Assembly: GCA_022614965.1 (NCBI GenBank)
Contig: JAKEHO010000090.1
Span: 1 to 36,803 of the forward strand
Direction: 5' to 3'
From: Gammaproteobacteria bacterium
GTDB lineage: Bacteria > Pseudomonadota > Gammaproteobacteria > JAKEHO01
Length of the DNA: 36,803 bases
Of this stretch, positions 18,705 to 26,204 are shown piece after piece. The translations under genes were made by a program, and so were the position numbers. The first letter of the stretch is position 1. Each line of letters starts with the position of its first letter. Under the pieces are notes generated by a model that worked only from the letters and a program-made list of their open reading frames with translations, ran no database searches and had not been told where the DNA came from.

Positions 18705-18906
18705 TGGTTTGGGTTTCCCCTGCGGTGTGCGTCAGTGGGCCGGGATATACTTGAGCCTAATTCACACAACCCTGGGGACATAACTGCAGTGCTGTTGAGC
18801 ATGTCCACCGAGTAGTGGAAAGCCTGATGCGCCGCTCGTTGTCCCCACTTGAACCCTTGGTTCAAGATGAAGGCCTGCAACGGCTCTGCGGGGGACACCC
18901 CCTTCT
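18705..18906 (+). ncRNA. ssrS: 6S RNA
   Basis: 6S RNA mimics an open promoter and binds sigma70 RNA polymerase. The region right after zapA, where E. coli has ssrS, has no sound reading frame but folds as expected. The 5' GGGTTTCCCCTGC (from 18711) pairs with the 3' GCGGGGGACACCC (to about 18900) as the closing stem. Near the 3' half TTGAACC (18849-18855) pairs with GGTTCAA (18859-18865), matching the conserved TTGAACC..GGTTCAA hairpin followed by a GCCTGC-like stretch as in the E. coli RNA. A GGGGAC...GTCCCC pair flanks the central region. Exact ends are estimated to within about ten bases. Confidence 0.85.
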
Positions 18907-18961
18907 CCACCGACTTTTAAGACGGCGCGGCGAGGGCACACGGAAAAGTACAACCGAGACC

Positions 18962-19453
18962 ATGCACTTTTGGCTCATGAAATCAGAGCCAAGCAAGTTC
19001 AGCATCGACGACCTGATGAGACGAGCTGGGCAAACCGAACCATGGGATGGTGTGCGCAACTACCAAGCCCGTAACCTGATCCGCGATGAGATAAAGGTTG
19101 GTGATTTAGCCTTTTTCTACCATTCAAACTGCGAACAACCTGCCATTGTCGGAATAATGGAAATTGTACGGGAAGGTTATCCAGACCACACAGCATTTGA
19201 TCCGAACAATAAGCACTACGATCCTAAGAGCAAGCCGGAAATGCCAAGTTGGTATCGGGTCGATGTTCGCTTTCGCCGCAAGTTGACCCGGGCTGTTACA
19301 CTAGCACAGTTACGCATGTATCCTGAGATCGCCAACGTACCATTGCTTCGACACGGCAACCGGCTTTCTGTGATCCCGATCAGCATAGCAGAGTGGGACT
19401 TTATTCTTGGCCTTGAACGAGCGGCAATAGGTGACCCATCAGGCGGCAGCTAA
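18962..19453 (+). CDS. EVE-domain protein
   Basis: This 163-residue protein begins HFWLMKSEPSKFSIDDL and continues GVRNYQARNLIRDEIKVGD, FYHSNC, AIVGIMEI and WYRVDVRF, the standard pattern of stand-alone EVE domain (PUA-like) proteins. The fold is related to YTH/PUA readers and is thought to bind modified bases in DNA or RNA; the ligand here is unknown. The frame runs back into the 6S RNA region, but homology begins at the ATG at 18962. Here it occupies the place downstream of 6S RNA that E. coli gives to ygfA. It may be read from the same transcript as zapA-ssrS. Confidence 0.9.
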   Translation: MHFWLMKSEPSKFSIDDLMRRAGQTEPWDGVRNYQARNLIRDEIKVGDLAFFYHSNCEQPAIVGIMEIVREGYPDHTAFDPNNKHYDPKSKPEMPSWYRVDVRFRRKLTRAVTLAQLRMYPEIANVPLLRHGNRLSVIPISIAEWDFILGLERAAIGDPSGGS

Positions 19454-19528
19454 TAACCCATAGCGATTATCGATGCGCTGCACGTCCCCTGAAATGGCAC
19501 ACATGAGATATGAACATCCAACCAAATC

Positions 19529-21049
19529 TCAGCTTAGAAATAGCTTGTACGCTGGATTATTCGGCTCCTCCCCGTAATTAAGCCCCAACTCATCAAGAAA
19601 GGACTGAAATGCGGCACGTTCCTCGTCTTTTACCTGAATACCCATCAGCACGCGCCCGTAAGCGGCACCGTGGTTACGATAGTGGAACAAGCTGATGTTC
19701 CAACGATCACCCATCTGTGTCAGAAAACGCAGTAGAGCACCCGGTCTCTCCGGGAACTCAAACCGATAAAGTAATTCGTTGTCTACAAGCCCCGCGTGGC
19801 CACCGACCATGTAGCGGACATGCATTTTCGCCACTTCGTCGCTACTCATGTCAACAACACGATAACCTTTGGCCCGCAAGTTCTTAATCAAGGCGTTTTT
19901 TTCCGCAACTCCTTGCCGTAATTGCACACCAGCGAAGACGTGAGCTTCCTTAGGATCAGAATACCGGTAATTGAATTCGGTAATGGCACGTGCCCCAAGT
20001 GCGTGACAGAATCCCCTAAAGCTGCCGGGGCGCTCCGGAATAGTGACGCCCAAAAGCGCTTCCCGTTGCTCGCCAAGCTCAGCCAGTTCGGCGATGTGGC
20101 GCAAGCGGTCAAAATTCACGTTGGCACCACTAAAGATCGCAACCAGATCTTTGTTCTTCAGCCGCTTGCGTGCTACATACTGCTTCAATCCCGCAACGGC
20201 CAGCGCACCTGCAGGTTCAGGAATGGATCGGGTATCTTCAAACGTGTCCTTGACCGCTGCACAGATCTCATCAGTGCTCACCACCAGGACATCATCCACG
20301 TACTTGCGGGCGATCCGGAAGGGCTCCTTCCCCACTTGACGCACCGCTGCGCCGTCGGCGAATATTCCGACCTGATCCAATACCACACGCTTCCCGGCCT
20401 GCAGCGCACGCTGCATGCAAGGCGCCTCATCAGGCTCCACACCGATAATACGAATTGCTGGGGAGAGGCTTTTGCAGTACACCGCGATCCCAGCGATGAG
20501 CCCACCGCCACCGACTGGCACGAAGATCATACTGGGATCCCCGCGGTGCTGGTGCAAGATCTCCATAGCCACGGTCCCTTGCCCGGCGATAACCAAAGGG
20601 TGGTCATAGGGCGGAATAAAGATCAGGCTCTGGTGCTGTGCGACTTGCAGCGCATGCTCATTCGCATCATCGTAGGTGTTGCCTTGAAGCACAATCTCCG
20701 CGCCGAGACGCCGTACCGCCACCACCTTGATCTCGGGCGTCGTTTTTGGCATGACGATAACCGCACGGATCCCGAGCTTTTGAGCTGAAAGCGCCACACC
20801 CTGCGCATGGTTTCCAGCAGAGGCCGCGATGACGCCATGTTTTCGCTGCTGCTCAGATAATGACGACATTAAATTGTAGGCCCCGCGGAGCTTGTACGAG
20901 AAAACGGGTTGAAGGTCTTCGCGCTTCAGCCACACGCGATTGCCAAGACGCTGCGACAATTCCGGCGCATAATCGAGTGGGGTCTCCCTGGCCACATCGT
21001 AGACCCGAGCTTGCAGGATCATTTTCACATAGTGCTCAAGCATAGGCAT
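19529..21049 (-). CDS. ilvA: Threonine deaminase (threonine ammonia-lyase), biosynthetic
   Basis: PLP enzyme that converts threonine to 2-oxobutanoate, the first step of isoleucine synthesis. The 506-residue length marks the biosynthetic, isoleucine-regulated form: a catalytic domain with the PLP lysine K53 in SYKLRGAYN, the serine-dehydratase VPVGGGGLIAGIA phosphate loop, and two C-terminal ACT-like domains, the first beginning at about residue 335 (LLGVTIPERPGSFRGFC) and the second near 430 (YRFEFPERPGALLRFL). The short, ACT-less catabolic form is excluded. The start is uncertain between ATGs at 21049 and 21043. Divergent from rpiA. Confidence 0.95.
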   Translation of the reverse strand: MPMLEHYVKMILQARVYDVARETPLDYAPELSQRLGNRVWLKREDLQPVFSYKLRGAYNLMSSLSEQQRKHGVIAASAGNHAQGVALSAQKLGIRAVIVMPKTTPEIKVVAVRRLGAEIVLQGNTYDDANEHALQVAQHQSLIFIPPYDHPLVIAGQGTVAMEILHQHRGDPSMIFVPVGGGGLIAGIAVYCKSLSPAIRIIGVEPDEAPCMQRALQAGKRVVLDQVGIFADGAAVRQVGKEPFRIARKYVDDVLVVSTDEICAAVKDTFEDTRSIPEPAGALAVAGLKQYVARKRLKNKDLVAIFSGANVNFDRLRHIAELAELGEQREALLGVTIPERPGSFRGFCHALGARAITEFNYRYSDPKEAHVFAGVQLRQGVAEKNALIKNLRAKGYRVVDMSSDEVAKMHVRYMVGGHAGLVDNELLYRFEFPERPGALLRFLTQMGDRWNISLFHYRNHGAAYGRVLMGIQVKDEERAAFQSFLDELGLNYGEEPNNPAYKLFLS

Positions 21050-21113
21050 AAGATACCACTTAACATCCTCACATTACTCCTCACTCATGAGACGGCGGGC
21101 TGTTTCACGCATC

Positions 21114-21132
21114 GGCATTTGCATAAAATGCC
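21114..21132 (+). promoter_or_regulatory. Hairpin just before the rpiA ribosome site
   Basis: GGCATTT (21114-21120) and AAATGCC (21126-21132) form a perfect 7-bp stem with a 5-base loop. It ends three bases before the AAAGGAG ribosome site (21136-21142) of rpiA. A TAAAAT -10-like box (21124-21129) overlaps it, so it could be promoter DNA with a chance palindrome rather than an RNA structure. Confidence 0.3.
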
Positions 21133-21150
21133 CATAAAGGAGCCTACACC

Positions 21151-21807
21151 GTGACACAGGATGAGAAAAAGCGACAAGTAGCGGAAGCCGCACTGAGTTA
21201 TATTAAACCAGGCATGACCATCGGTGTTGGGACAGGAAGCACCGTAAGCTACTTCGTCGAGTGCCTTGCCCGGGTCAAACACCTCATCGATGGCGCAGTA
21301 GCCAGTTCCGAGGCCACGGCGGAGCGCCTTCGGAGACTCAAAATCCCCCTCGTCGATTTGAACAGCGTCCATGAGGTTGCGGTTTACATCGATAGCAGTG
21401 ACGAGGCGACCAGGCATCTGCACCTCATCAAAGGTGGGGGCGGGGCATTGACTCGGGAAAAAATTGTCGCTGCAGCAAGCCGACAATTCGTCTGCATCAT
21501 CGATGATTCAAAACTCGTCAATGTCTTAGGGCGCTTTCCACTGCCGGTCGAAGTGATCCCCATGGCACGTAGTTATGTCGCACGTGAGATTGTAAAACTC
21601 GGTGGGCAACCGATCCTGCGTAATGGTGTTACCACTGATAACGGCAACCTGATCCTTGACGTCCGTAACCTGTCGATCCTCGAGCCAGTCAAGCTAGAAG
21701 TAACTCTGAATAATATCGCTGGTGTCGTCGCCAATGGCATTTTTGCCCGGCGACCCGCTGATCTATTGCTCGTTGGAAGTGATGATGGCGTTCGTATACT
21801 CACGTAA
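21151..21807 (+). CDS. rpiA: Ribose-5-phosphate isomerase A
   Basis: Interconverts ribulose 5-phosphate and ribose 5-phosphate, feeding transketolase. The 218-residue protein starts at a GTG with a strong AAAGGAG eight bases upstream. Motifs: [12 protein letters not shown] (phosphate loop), YIDSSDE, where the canonical DGADE catalytic loop appears as DSSDE with both acidic residues kept, and [15 protein letters not shown] with the conserved lysine and Glu. The Gly-Ala to Ser-Ser change is unusual but should not remove catalysis. It is followed by a DUF2905 gene and is divergent from ilvA, an arrangement frequent in this class. Confidence 0.95.
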   Translation: MTQDEKKRQVAEAALSYIKPGMTIGVGTGSTVSYFVECLARVKHLIDGAVASSEATAERLRRLKIPLVDLNSVHEVAVYIDSSDEATRHLHLIKGGGGALTREKIVAAASRQFVCIIDDSKLVNVLGRFPLPVEVIPMARSYVAREIVKLGGQPILRNGVTTDNGNLILDVRNLSILEPVKLEVTLNNIAGVVANGIFARRPADLLLVGSDDGVRILT

Positions 21808-21839
21808 GGACAGTAAGTCATAGATGTCGATGCGGCTGT

Positions 21840-22040
21840 ATGTCGCGCATACTCATCATCATTGGTGTGTTACTCGTGCTCATCGGCATCCTGTGGCCCT
21901 GGCTCGGCAAGGTAGGTCTTGGCCGACTTCCCGGTGATATCGTCATTGAGCGCGAACATTTCAGGTTTTATTTCCCACTGACCACTGGCCTCATCATCAG
22001 CATACTCGTGACTGTGCTCTTCTGGATATTGCGCAAGTAG
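21840..22040 (+). CDS. DUF2905 family small membrane protein
   Basis: The 66-residue product has two hydrophobic segments: residues 2-23 (ILIIIGVLLVLIGILWPWL) and about 48-63 (GLIISILVTVLFWIL). A polar hairpin between them carries the family pattern LGRLPGDIVIEREHFRFYFP. This is the DUF2905 family of inner-membrane proteins with no known function. It lies 32 bases after rpiA on the same strand and may be co-transcribed. It converges on tatC. Confidence 0.88.
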   Translation: MSRILIIIGVLLVLIGILWPWLGKVGLGRLPGDIVIEREHFRFYFPLTTGLIISILVTVLFWILRK

Positions 22041-22121
22041 GCGCACACAGGCTTCTGCCATGCGCAGATCCAAACTTTACGCACATTAGACCACTGATCC
22101 GTCGCGTCGCGCCGAAAGGCC

Positions 22122-23027
22122 TCAGGAATTACGGTCGCGGGTATCTAGAGAGCGTTTACCCCTTTTTTTTGTCCTTTTAATACGCCGTAATCCCTCTTCA
22201 ATGGGCACACTGGTTGGCACTGACTTGGAACTCGTCGAGGTGTTACCCTGTGCCCGGGGGGTTGAGGGCACTTGCGCGTCGCGAACCTGTTTGATCGTCC
22301 TTGAGAAAAATACCCCAAGCTCAAAGAGCAACCAGATCGGCACCGCCAAGAGGATCTGCGAAACGACATCCGGCGGCGTGAGTACCATGCCGATGACAAA
22401 AGCGGCAACAATGACATGCCGGCGTTTCGCGACTAAGGCCTCGTGCGTGGTCATACCCGTCCACGCCATGAGGAATGTGGCAACAGGAACTTCAAAGGCA
22501 ATGCCAAAGGCGAAGAATAATGTAAGAACGAAATTCAGATAGCTGCTGATGTCGGTCATCACAGTCACACCTTCCGGCGCGACCGCAGTAAAAAATGCAA
22601 AGATGAGCGGGAACACGACAAAATAGGCGAACGCAAACCCTAAATAAAAAAGCACCGCGCTAGAAATCACAAGGGGCAGTGCCAGGGTGCGCTCATTCTG
22701 GTAGAGCCCTGGGGCAATGAAGGCCCAAGCTTGATAAAGGACAAAAGGCATCCCAATCGCGATCGCCACCATCATCGTGAGCTTGAATGGTGCGAGAAAG
22801 GGCGCAGCCACCTCGGTGGCGATCATGGTGCTCCCCTCTGGAAGCTGTGCGATTAAAGGCGTTGCAATGAGCAAATAGATCTCATTGGCGAAGGGGGACA
22901 ACACGAGAAAGACAAGGAAGACACAAAGAATGCTCCTCAGGATCCGAGCGCGAAGTTCGGTCAAATGGGATAGAAAGGATTGCTCGCGATCCCGGGCGTT
23001 GTCCTGACGAGTGTTACGTGGGGGCAT
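22122..23027 (-). CDS. tatC: Sec-independent translocase subunit TatC
   Basis: Integral membrane receptor of the twin-arginine pathway for folded proteins. The protein begins with a cytosolic [12 protein letters not shown] segment, the conserved N-terminal motif, and shows six hydrophobic helices, including [15 protein letters not shown] and a final [13 protein letters not shown]. The loop [16 protein letters not shown] stretch is seen as [11 protein letters not shown]. The frame opens at 23072, but the ATG at 23027 gives the usual start; it overlaps tatB by 14 bases. After helix six there is a tail of about 60 residues, rich in Ser, Thr, Lys and Arg, longer than in E. coli TatC. Last gene of the his-tat operon. 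Confidence 0.94.
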   Translation of the reverse strand: MPPRNTRQDNARDREQSFLSHLTELRARILRSILCVFLVFLVLSPFANEIYLLIATPLIAQLPEGSTMIATEVAAPFLAPFKLTMMVAIAIGMPFVLYQAWAFIAPGLYQNERTLALPLVISSAVLFYLGFAFAYFVVFPLIFAFFTAVAPEGVTVMTDISSYLNFVLTLFFAFGIAFEVPVATFLMAWTGMTTHEALVAKRRHVIVAAFVIGMVLTPPDVVSQILLAVPIWLLFELGVFFSRTIKQVRDAQVPSTPRAQGNTSTSSKSVPTSVPIEEGLRRIKRTKKRGKRSLDTRDRNS

Positions 23028-23373
23028 CAGAGGGCGGCGTCTTGGCAGGTCGGCCACGAGCTCTGCGGACACGGCGTTTCGACGACGGGGGGTGGCGGGG
23101 GTCTGTGTGGGCCTTAACCTGGCCGCTAGCGTGAAGGACAGGGCCGGCCTTCACTGTATCAAGGCTCGCGCCCCGCCTTTGCTTGGTGGCGCGCTTGGCG
23201 TCCTCAAGATAGAGGTCCCGCTCGATATCGGCCCTGACGGAGTCCACCAGGCGGCGCACCTTGCCCAGCCAACGTCCCGACGTTCGCGCAAGCCCTGGCA
23301 ATCGATCCGGCCCTACCACCAAAAGGGCCACGATGCCGACAACCACAAGCTCCCAGAAGCCGATGTCAAACAT
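23014..23373 (-). CDS. tatB: Sec-independent translocase subunit TatB
   Basis: The 119-residue protein has the TatA/B architecture: one N-terminal membrane helix ([17 protein letters not shown]) with the early acidic Glu typical of TatB, a Gly-Pro hinge, an amphipathic helix ([16 protein letters not shown]), and a basic, disordered tail. The GPDRLPG turn and RADIERDL stretch favour TatB over TatA. It works with TatC in binding twin-arginine signal peptides. It lies between tatA and tatC, 21 bases after tatA and overlapping tatC. Confidence 0.92.
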   Translation of the reverse strand: MFDIGFWELVVVGIVALLVVGPDRLPGLARTSGRWLGKVRRLVDSVRADIERDLYLEDAKRATKQRRGASLDTVKAGPVLHASGQVKAHTDPRHPPSSKRRVRRARGRPAKTPPSDAPT

Positions 23374-23394
23374 GCAACACGCCCGGCGGCTTGC

Positions 23395-23622
23395 TTATCT
23401 ATCATCCTTAGGGCCGACGTCGCCACTGCCGTCCTGCCCCTTTTCCGCGTCGCTGTCCTTTGAGCGACCCTTGCGTTCCCCCTCGTCACCCTCCGTCATG
23501 GCGTTTCGGAAGCTTTTGATGGCGCTGCCAATATCACTTCCAAGACTCCGTAGTTTCTTCGTGCCGAAAAGGACAACCACAATCAGCAGGACAATCAACA
23601 ACTCTGTGATACCGAAGCGCAT
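23395..23622 (-). CDS. tatA: Sec-independent translocase subunit TatA
   Basis: The 75-residue protein begins [22 protein letters not shown]: a single membrane helix followed by the FGTKKLR hinge that identifies TatA, then an amphipathic helix ([16 protein letters not shown]) and an acidic, Lys-rich tail. TatA oligomerises to form the translocation channel for folded proteins carrying twin-arginine signals. Placed between hisE and tatB in the conserved his-tat run. Confidence 0.94.
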   Translation of the reverse strand: MRFGITELLIVLLIVVVLFGTKKLRSLGSDIGSAIKSFRNAMTEGDEGERKGRSKDSDAEKGQDGSGDVGPKDDR

Positions 23623-23689
23623 GCGATCTCTCTATACGACGTATAAGCCTGTATGGAACCTCCGATCTCCCATGGCCGCGAAACCGGCT

Positions 23690-24016
23690 CTAGCTCCCTT
23701 TTGGGCGGCTCGCCTTCTCCTCAAGACCTGAGTGAGCAAATCGGCGTTCAAGTTCCTTAACCACATCCAACGGCCCAAGTCCCCGATATGCCAGCATCAC
23801 TAATGTGTGAAACCAGAGATCAGCGGTCTCCCGGACGAGGTGATCCGCGTCCCCATCTTTGGCAGCGAGCACTGTTTCCGCGGCTTCTTCCCTGACTTTC
23901 TCAAGGATCACATCGAGACCTTTGTGATAGAGACTCGCAACATAGGAGACCTTGGGATCCGCTTCTTTCCTGTCTTCCAGAATTTCCGCTAGGCGGGTAA
24001 GCACATCGGGCATCAT
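23690..24016 (-). CDS. hisE: Phosphoribosyl-ATP pyrophosphatase
   Basis: Second step of histidine synthesis, hydrolysing phosphoribosyl-ATP to phosphoribosyl-AMP. Family marks are [28 protein letters not shown] and the Mg-binding [18 protein letters not shown] followed by [14 protein letters not shown] (the MazG-like acidic helices). A TTG at 24034 opens the frame, but the ATG at 24016, or the next codon at 24013, fits the family N-terminus. HisE and HisI are encoded separately here, not fused as in E. coli. A spacer of about 115 bases with a small hairpin separates it from hisI. Confidence 0.92.
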   Translation of the reverse strand: MMPDVLTRLAEILEDRKEADPKVSYVASLYHKGLDVILEKVREEAAETVLAAKDGDADHLVRETADLWFHTLVMLAYRGLGPLDVVKELERRFAHSGLEEKASRPKGS

Positions 24017-24070
24017 GATTGGATCTTGGCTCAATCTTGACTCAGCATATCTTGTACAGAACCATAGAAT

Positions 24071-24085
24071 CAGCGCCGCGCGCTG
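24071..24085 (-). promoter_or_regulatory. Short GC hairpin between hisI and hisE
   Basis: CAGCGC (24071-24076) and GCGCTG (24080-24085) form a perfect 6-bp stem with a 3-base loop, inside the one notably wide gap of the his-tat operon. No U-tract follows. It may adjust transcript stability or read-through; this is only an inference. Confidence 0.25.
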
Positions 24086-24130
24086 CCTAGACCCTTAAGC
24101 CCCGCAAAAGAGCGAGGCGGAATGAGCATG

Positions 24131-24532
24131 CTAGTTGCCGTAAATCTCGGCTGGGTCCTTAATGACGGGTTCCACGACGACCCAATGATTTCCCTCCAGA
24201 CGGTAAAAGAAACAGTGGTGGCGACCTGTATGGCAAGCGATGGCCCCCATCTGCTTGACAGCGAGTAGAATAACATCCTTGTCGCAGTCCAGGCGAACTT
24301 CAGCGACGTCCTGGAAGTGCCCCGATTGCTCGCCCTTCTGCCACAAGCACCCTCGGGAGCGGGACCAGTAGACCGCGCGCCCTTCAGTGACTGTCCGGTA
24401 GAGCGCGAGGCGGTTCATCCAGGCGACCATCAGAACCTTGCCGGTGTCGATCTCCTGCGCAACAACAGGCACCAGCCCCTCATTGTCCCAGCGAACCTCG
24501 TCTAGCCATGGTGCATCCGGGATCCCATCCAT
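24131..24532 (-). CDS. hisI: Phosphoribosyl-AMP cyclohydrolase
   Basis: Third step of histidine synthesis, opening the purine ring of phosphoribosyl-AMP. The 133-residue protein contains [32 protein letters not shown] (with the conserved S-R-S-R and a zinc Cys-bearing strand), the metal-binding DCDKD, and [10 protein letters not shown] with the further Cys/His ligands, all as expected. It starts three bases after the hisF stop, with no C-terminal HisE domain. The gene is read from the hisA promoter. Confidence 0.95.
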   Translation of the reverse strand: MDGIPDAPWLDEVRWDNEGLVPVVAQEIDTGKVLMVAWMNRLALYRTVTEGRAVYWSRSRGCLWQKGEQSGHFQDVAEVRLDCDKDVILLAVKQMGAIACHTGRHHCFFYRLEGNHWVVVEPVIKDPAEIYGN

Positions 24533-24535
24533 AGG

Positions 24536-25309
24536 CTACAACCGCACCTCAATCCCTTGCGCTGCCATAAGCTGCTTTGCTTCGCGCACGGTGTGAAGAC
24601 CAAAATGGAAAATGCTGGCCGCGAGCACCGCATCTGCCTTGCCCTGCGTGACGCCCTCGACCAGGTGCTCTAGCCGCCCCACCCCGCCCGAGGCGATGAC
24701 CGGGACCGGCACGGCCTCACTGATCGCCCGGGTCAATTCCAAGTCAAACCCGTTTCGGGTTCCGTCCCGATCCATACTGGTCAGCAAGATCTCCCCGGCG
24801 CCCTGCTTCACCATCTTTTTCGCCCAGAGAACCGCATCAACGCCTGTGGGCTTGCGCCCGCCGTGTGTAAAGACCTCCCAGCGGGGCAGGTCAATGTTAC
24901 GCTGCGCCCGTTTCGCATCAATGGCTACCACAATAGCCTGTGATCCAAAGCGCTTGGCGGCCTCTGCAACAAACTCAGGATTTTTAACGGCCGCCGTGTT
25001 GATGCTGACCTTGTCGGCCCCGGCATTCAACAAGCGCCTGATGTCATCCACTGTGCGAATGCCACCTCCCACGGTAAGTGGGATAAATACCTGGCTTGCC
25101 ACCGCCTCTACCACGTGCACCAAGGTGTCACGCTCCTCGCTACTTGCCGTGATATCGAGGAACGCGAGCTCATCCGCTCCTTGCTGGTCGTAGCGCCTCG
25201 CCACCTCAACCGGATCGCCCGCATCGCGGATATCGACAAAGCGCACCCCTTTGACGACTCGGCCGGCATCTACATCCAGACAGGGAATAATGCGTTTGGC
25301 AAGCACCAT
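24536..25309 (-). CDS. hisF: Imidazole glycerol phosphate synthase, cyclase subunit
   Basis: HisF is a TIM-barrel protein that, with HisH-derived ammonia, makes imidazole glycerol phosphate and AICAR. The 257-residue protein has the catalytic Asp in [16 protein letters not shown] near residue 11, [23 protein letters not shown] and [14 protein letters not shown] with the second catalytic Asp (about 130), and VIASGGVG for phosphate binding. hisH is not in the window, so its partner is elsewhere. Its ATG overlaps the hisA stop by one base (TGATG). Confidence 0.96.
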   Translation of the reverse strand: MVLAKRIIPCLDVDAGRVVKGVRFVDIRDAGDPVEVARRYDQQGADELAFLDITASSEERDTLVHVVEAVASQVFIPLTVGGGIRTVDDIRRLLNAGADKVSINTAAVKNPEFVAEAAKRFGSQAIVVAIDAKRAQRNIDLPRWEVFTHGGRKPTGVDAVLWAKKMVKQGAGEILLTSMDRDGTRNGFDLELTRAISEAVPVPVIASGGVGRLEHLVEGVTQGKADAVLAASIFHFGLHTVREAKQLMAAQGIEVRL

Positions 25310-26058
25310 CAGCCTCTATTCTGGTTGCTCAACGCATCGGCAAGTTGCTGGGCCTCGGTAAAGTCCAGTGTGCCCTCATAGATAGTCCTACCTGCGATGG
25401 CACCTTCAATCCCTTCTTCGGCAACCTGACAGAGGGCGCGCACATCGTCGAGATTCGTTATCCCACCGGAGGCGATGACAGGGACATTAACCTGGCGAGC
25501 GAGTGCGACCGTGGCATCGATGTTTAACCCAGTCATCATTCCGTCACGGCCAATATCAGTGAAAATAATGGCGCTGACCCCATCCTCTTCAAAGCGCTGC
25601 GCAACATCGGCAACATCATGGTGCGACAGTTTCGACCAACCATCGAGCGCAAGTTTCCCGTCACGCACATCGAGCCCCACGATGATGTGTCCAGGAAATT
25701 GCAAACACATATTGGCAACAAAATGAGGCTCAGTGACCGCCTTAGTACCAATAATGACATAGGTGACGCCCGCATCTAGATAGGTTTGAATCGTGTCTTC
25801 GTCACGAATCCCTCCTCCAACTTGAACAGGAAGGTTCGCACATGATTCAACGATAGAACGTACAATCTCCATGTTAACGGGTCGCCCCGCTTGAGCACCA
25901 TTCAGATCAACGACATGCAGACGACGTGCACCAGCTTCAACCCAGCGTTTGGCCATGGCAACCGGATCCTCCGCATAGACAGTTTCATCATTCATGCGGC
26001 CCTGGCGCAAACGCACACACTTTCCATCTTTGATATCGATCGCAGGTATCAATAGCAT
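25309..26058 (-). CDS. hisA: ProFAR isomerase (HisA)
   Basis: TIM-barrel isomerase of the fourth step of histidine synthesis, paralogous to HisF. It begins [19 protein letters not shown] with the catalytic Asp (about residue 8), continues [13 protein letters not shown] and YVIIGTKAV, has the second catalytic Asp in [12 protein letters not shown], and [16 protein letters not shown] precedes the ATG by one codon at 26061; the ATG at 26058 has AAGGA seven bases upstream and is preferred (249 residues). First gene of the hisA-hisF-hisI-hisE-tatA-tatB-tatC operon. Confidence 0.96.
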   Translation of the reverse strand: MLLIPAIDIKDGKCVRLRQGRMNDETVYAEDPVAMAKRWVEAGARRLHVVDLNGAQAGRPVNMEIVRSIVESCANLPVQVGGGIRDEDTIQTYLDAGVTYVIIGTKAVTEPHFVANMCLQFPGHIIVGLDVRDGKLALDGWSKLSHHDVADVAQRFEEDGVSAIIFTDIGRDGMMTGLNIDATVALARQVNVPVIASGGITNLDDVRALCQVAEEGIEGAIAGRTIYEGTLDFTEAQQLADALSNQNRG

Positions 26059-26141
26059 CACGATTTCCTTCTGACGATGTTCGATTTCAGGAGGTTAAGC
26101 GAGGATGGAAGTATTATGGTCGGTACGCAAAGTCGTTTACT

Positions 26142-26170
26142 TATTAAATGTTAGCACAGTAATTTTGTCT
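26142..26170 (-). promoter_or_regulatory. Sigma70-type promoter of the his-tat operon
   Basis: Read on the minus strand, TAGACA (26165-26170) and TTTAAT (26142-26147) each match consensus at five of six positions and are exactly 17 bases apart. The predicted start near 26135 leaves a leader of about 75 bases to hisA. No his-leader peptide or terminator/attenuator pair is visible in it. Confidence 0.6.
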
Positions 26171-26204
26171 ATCCTGAACGCCTGCAATTACGTCTCAATT
26201 TTTT

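Noticed and set aside
19922..20788. 288-residue open frame antisense to ilvA
   Set aside because: Long only because of the codon pattern of ilvA; its translation has no recognisable domain and no ribosome site was found.
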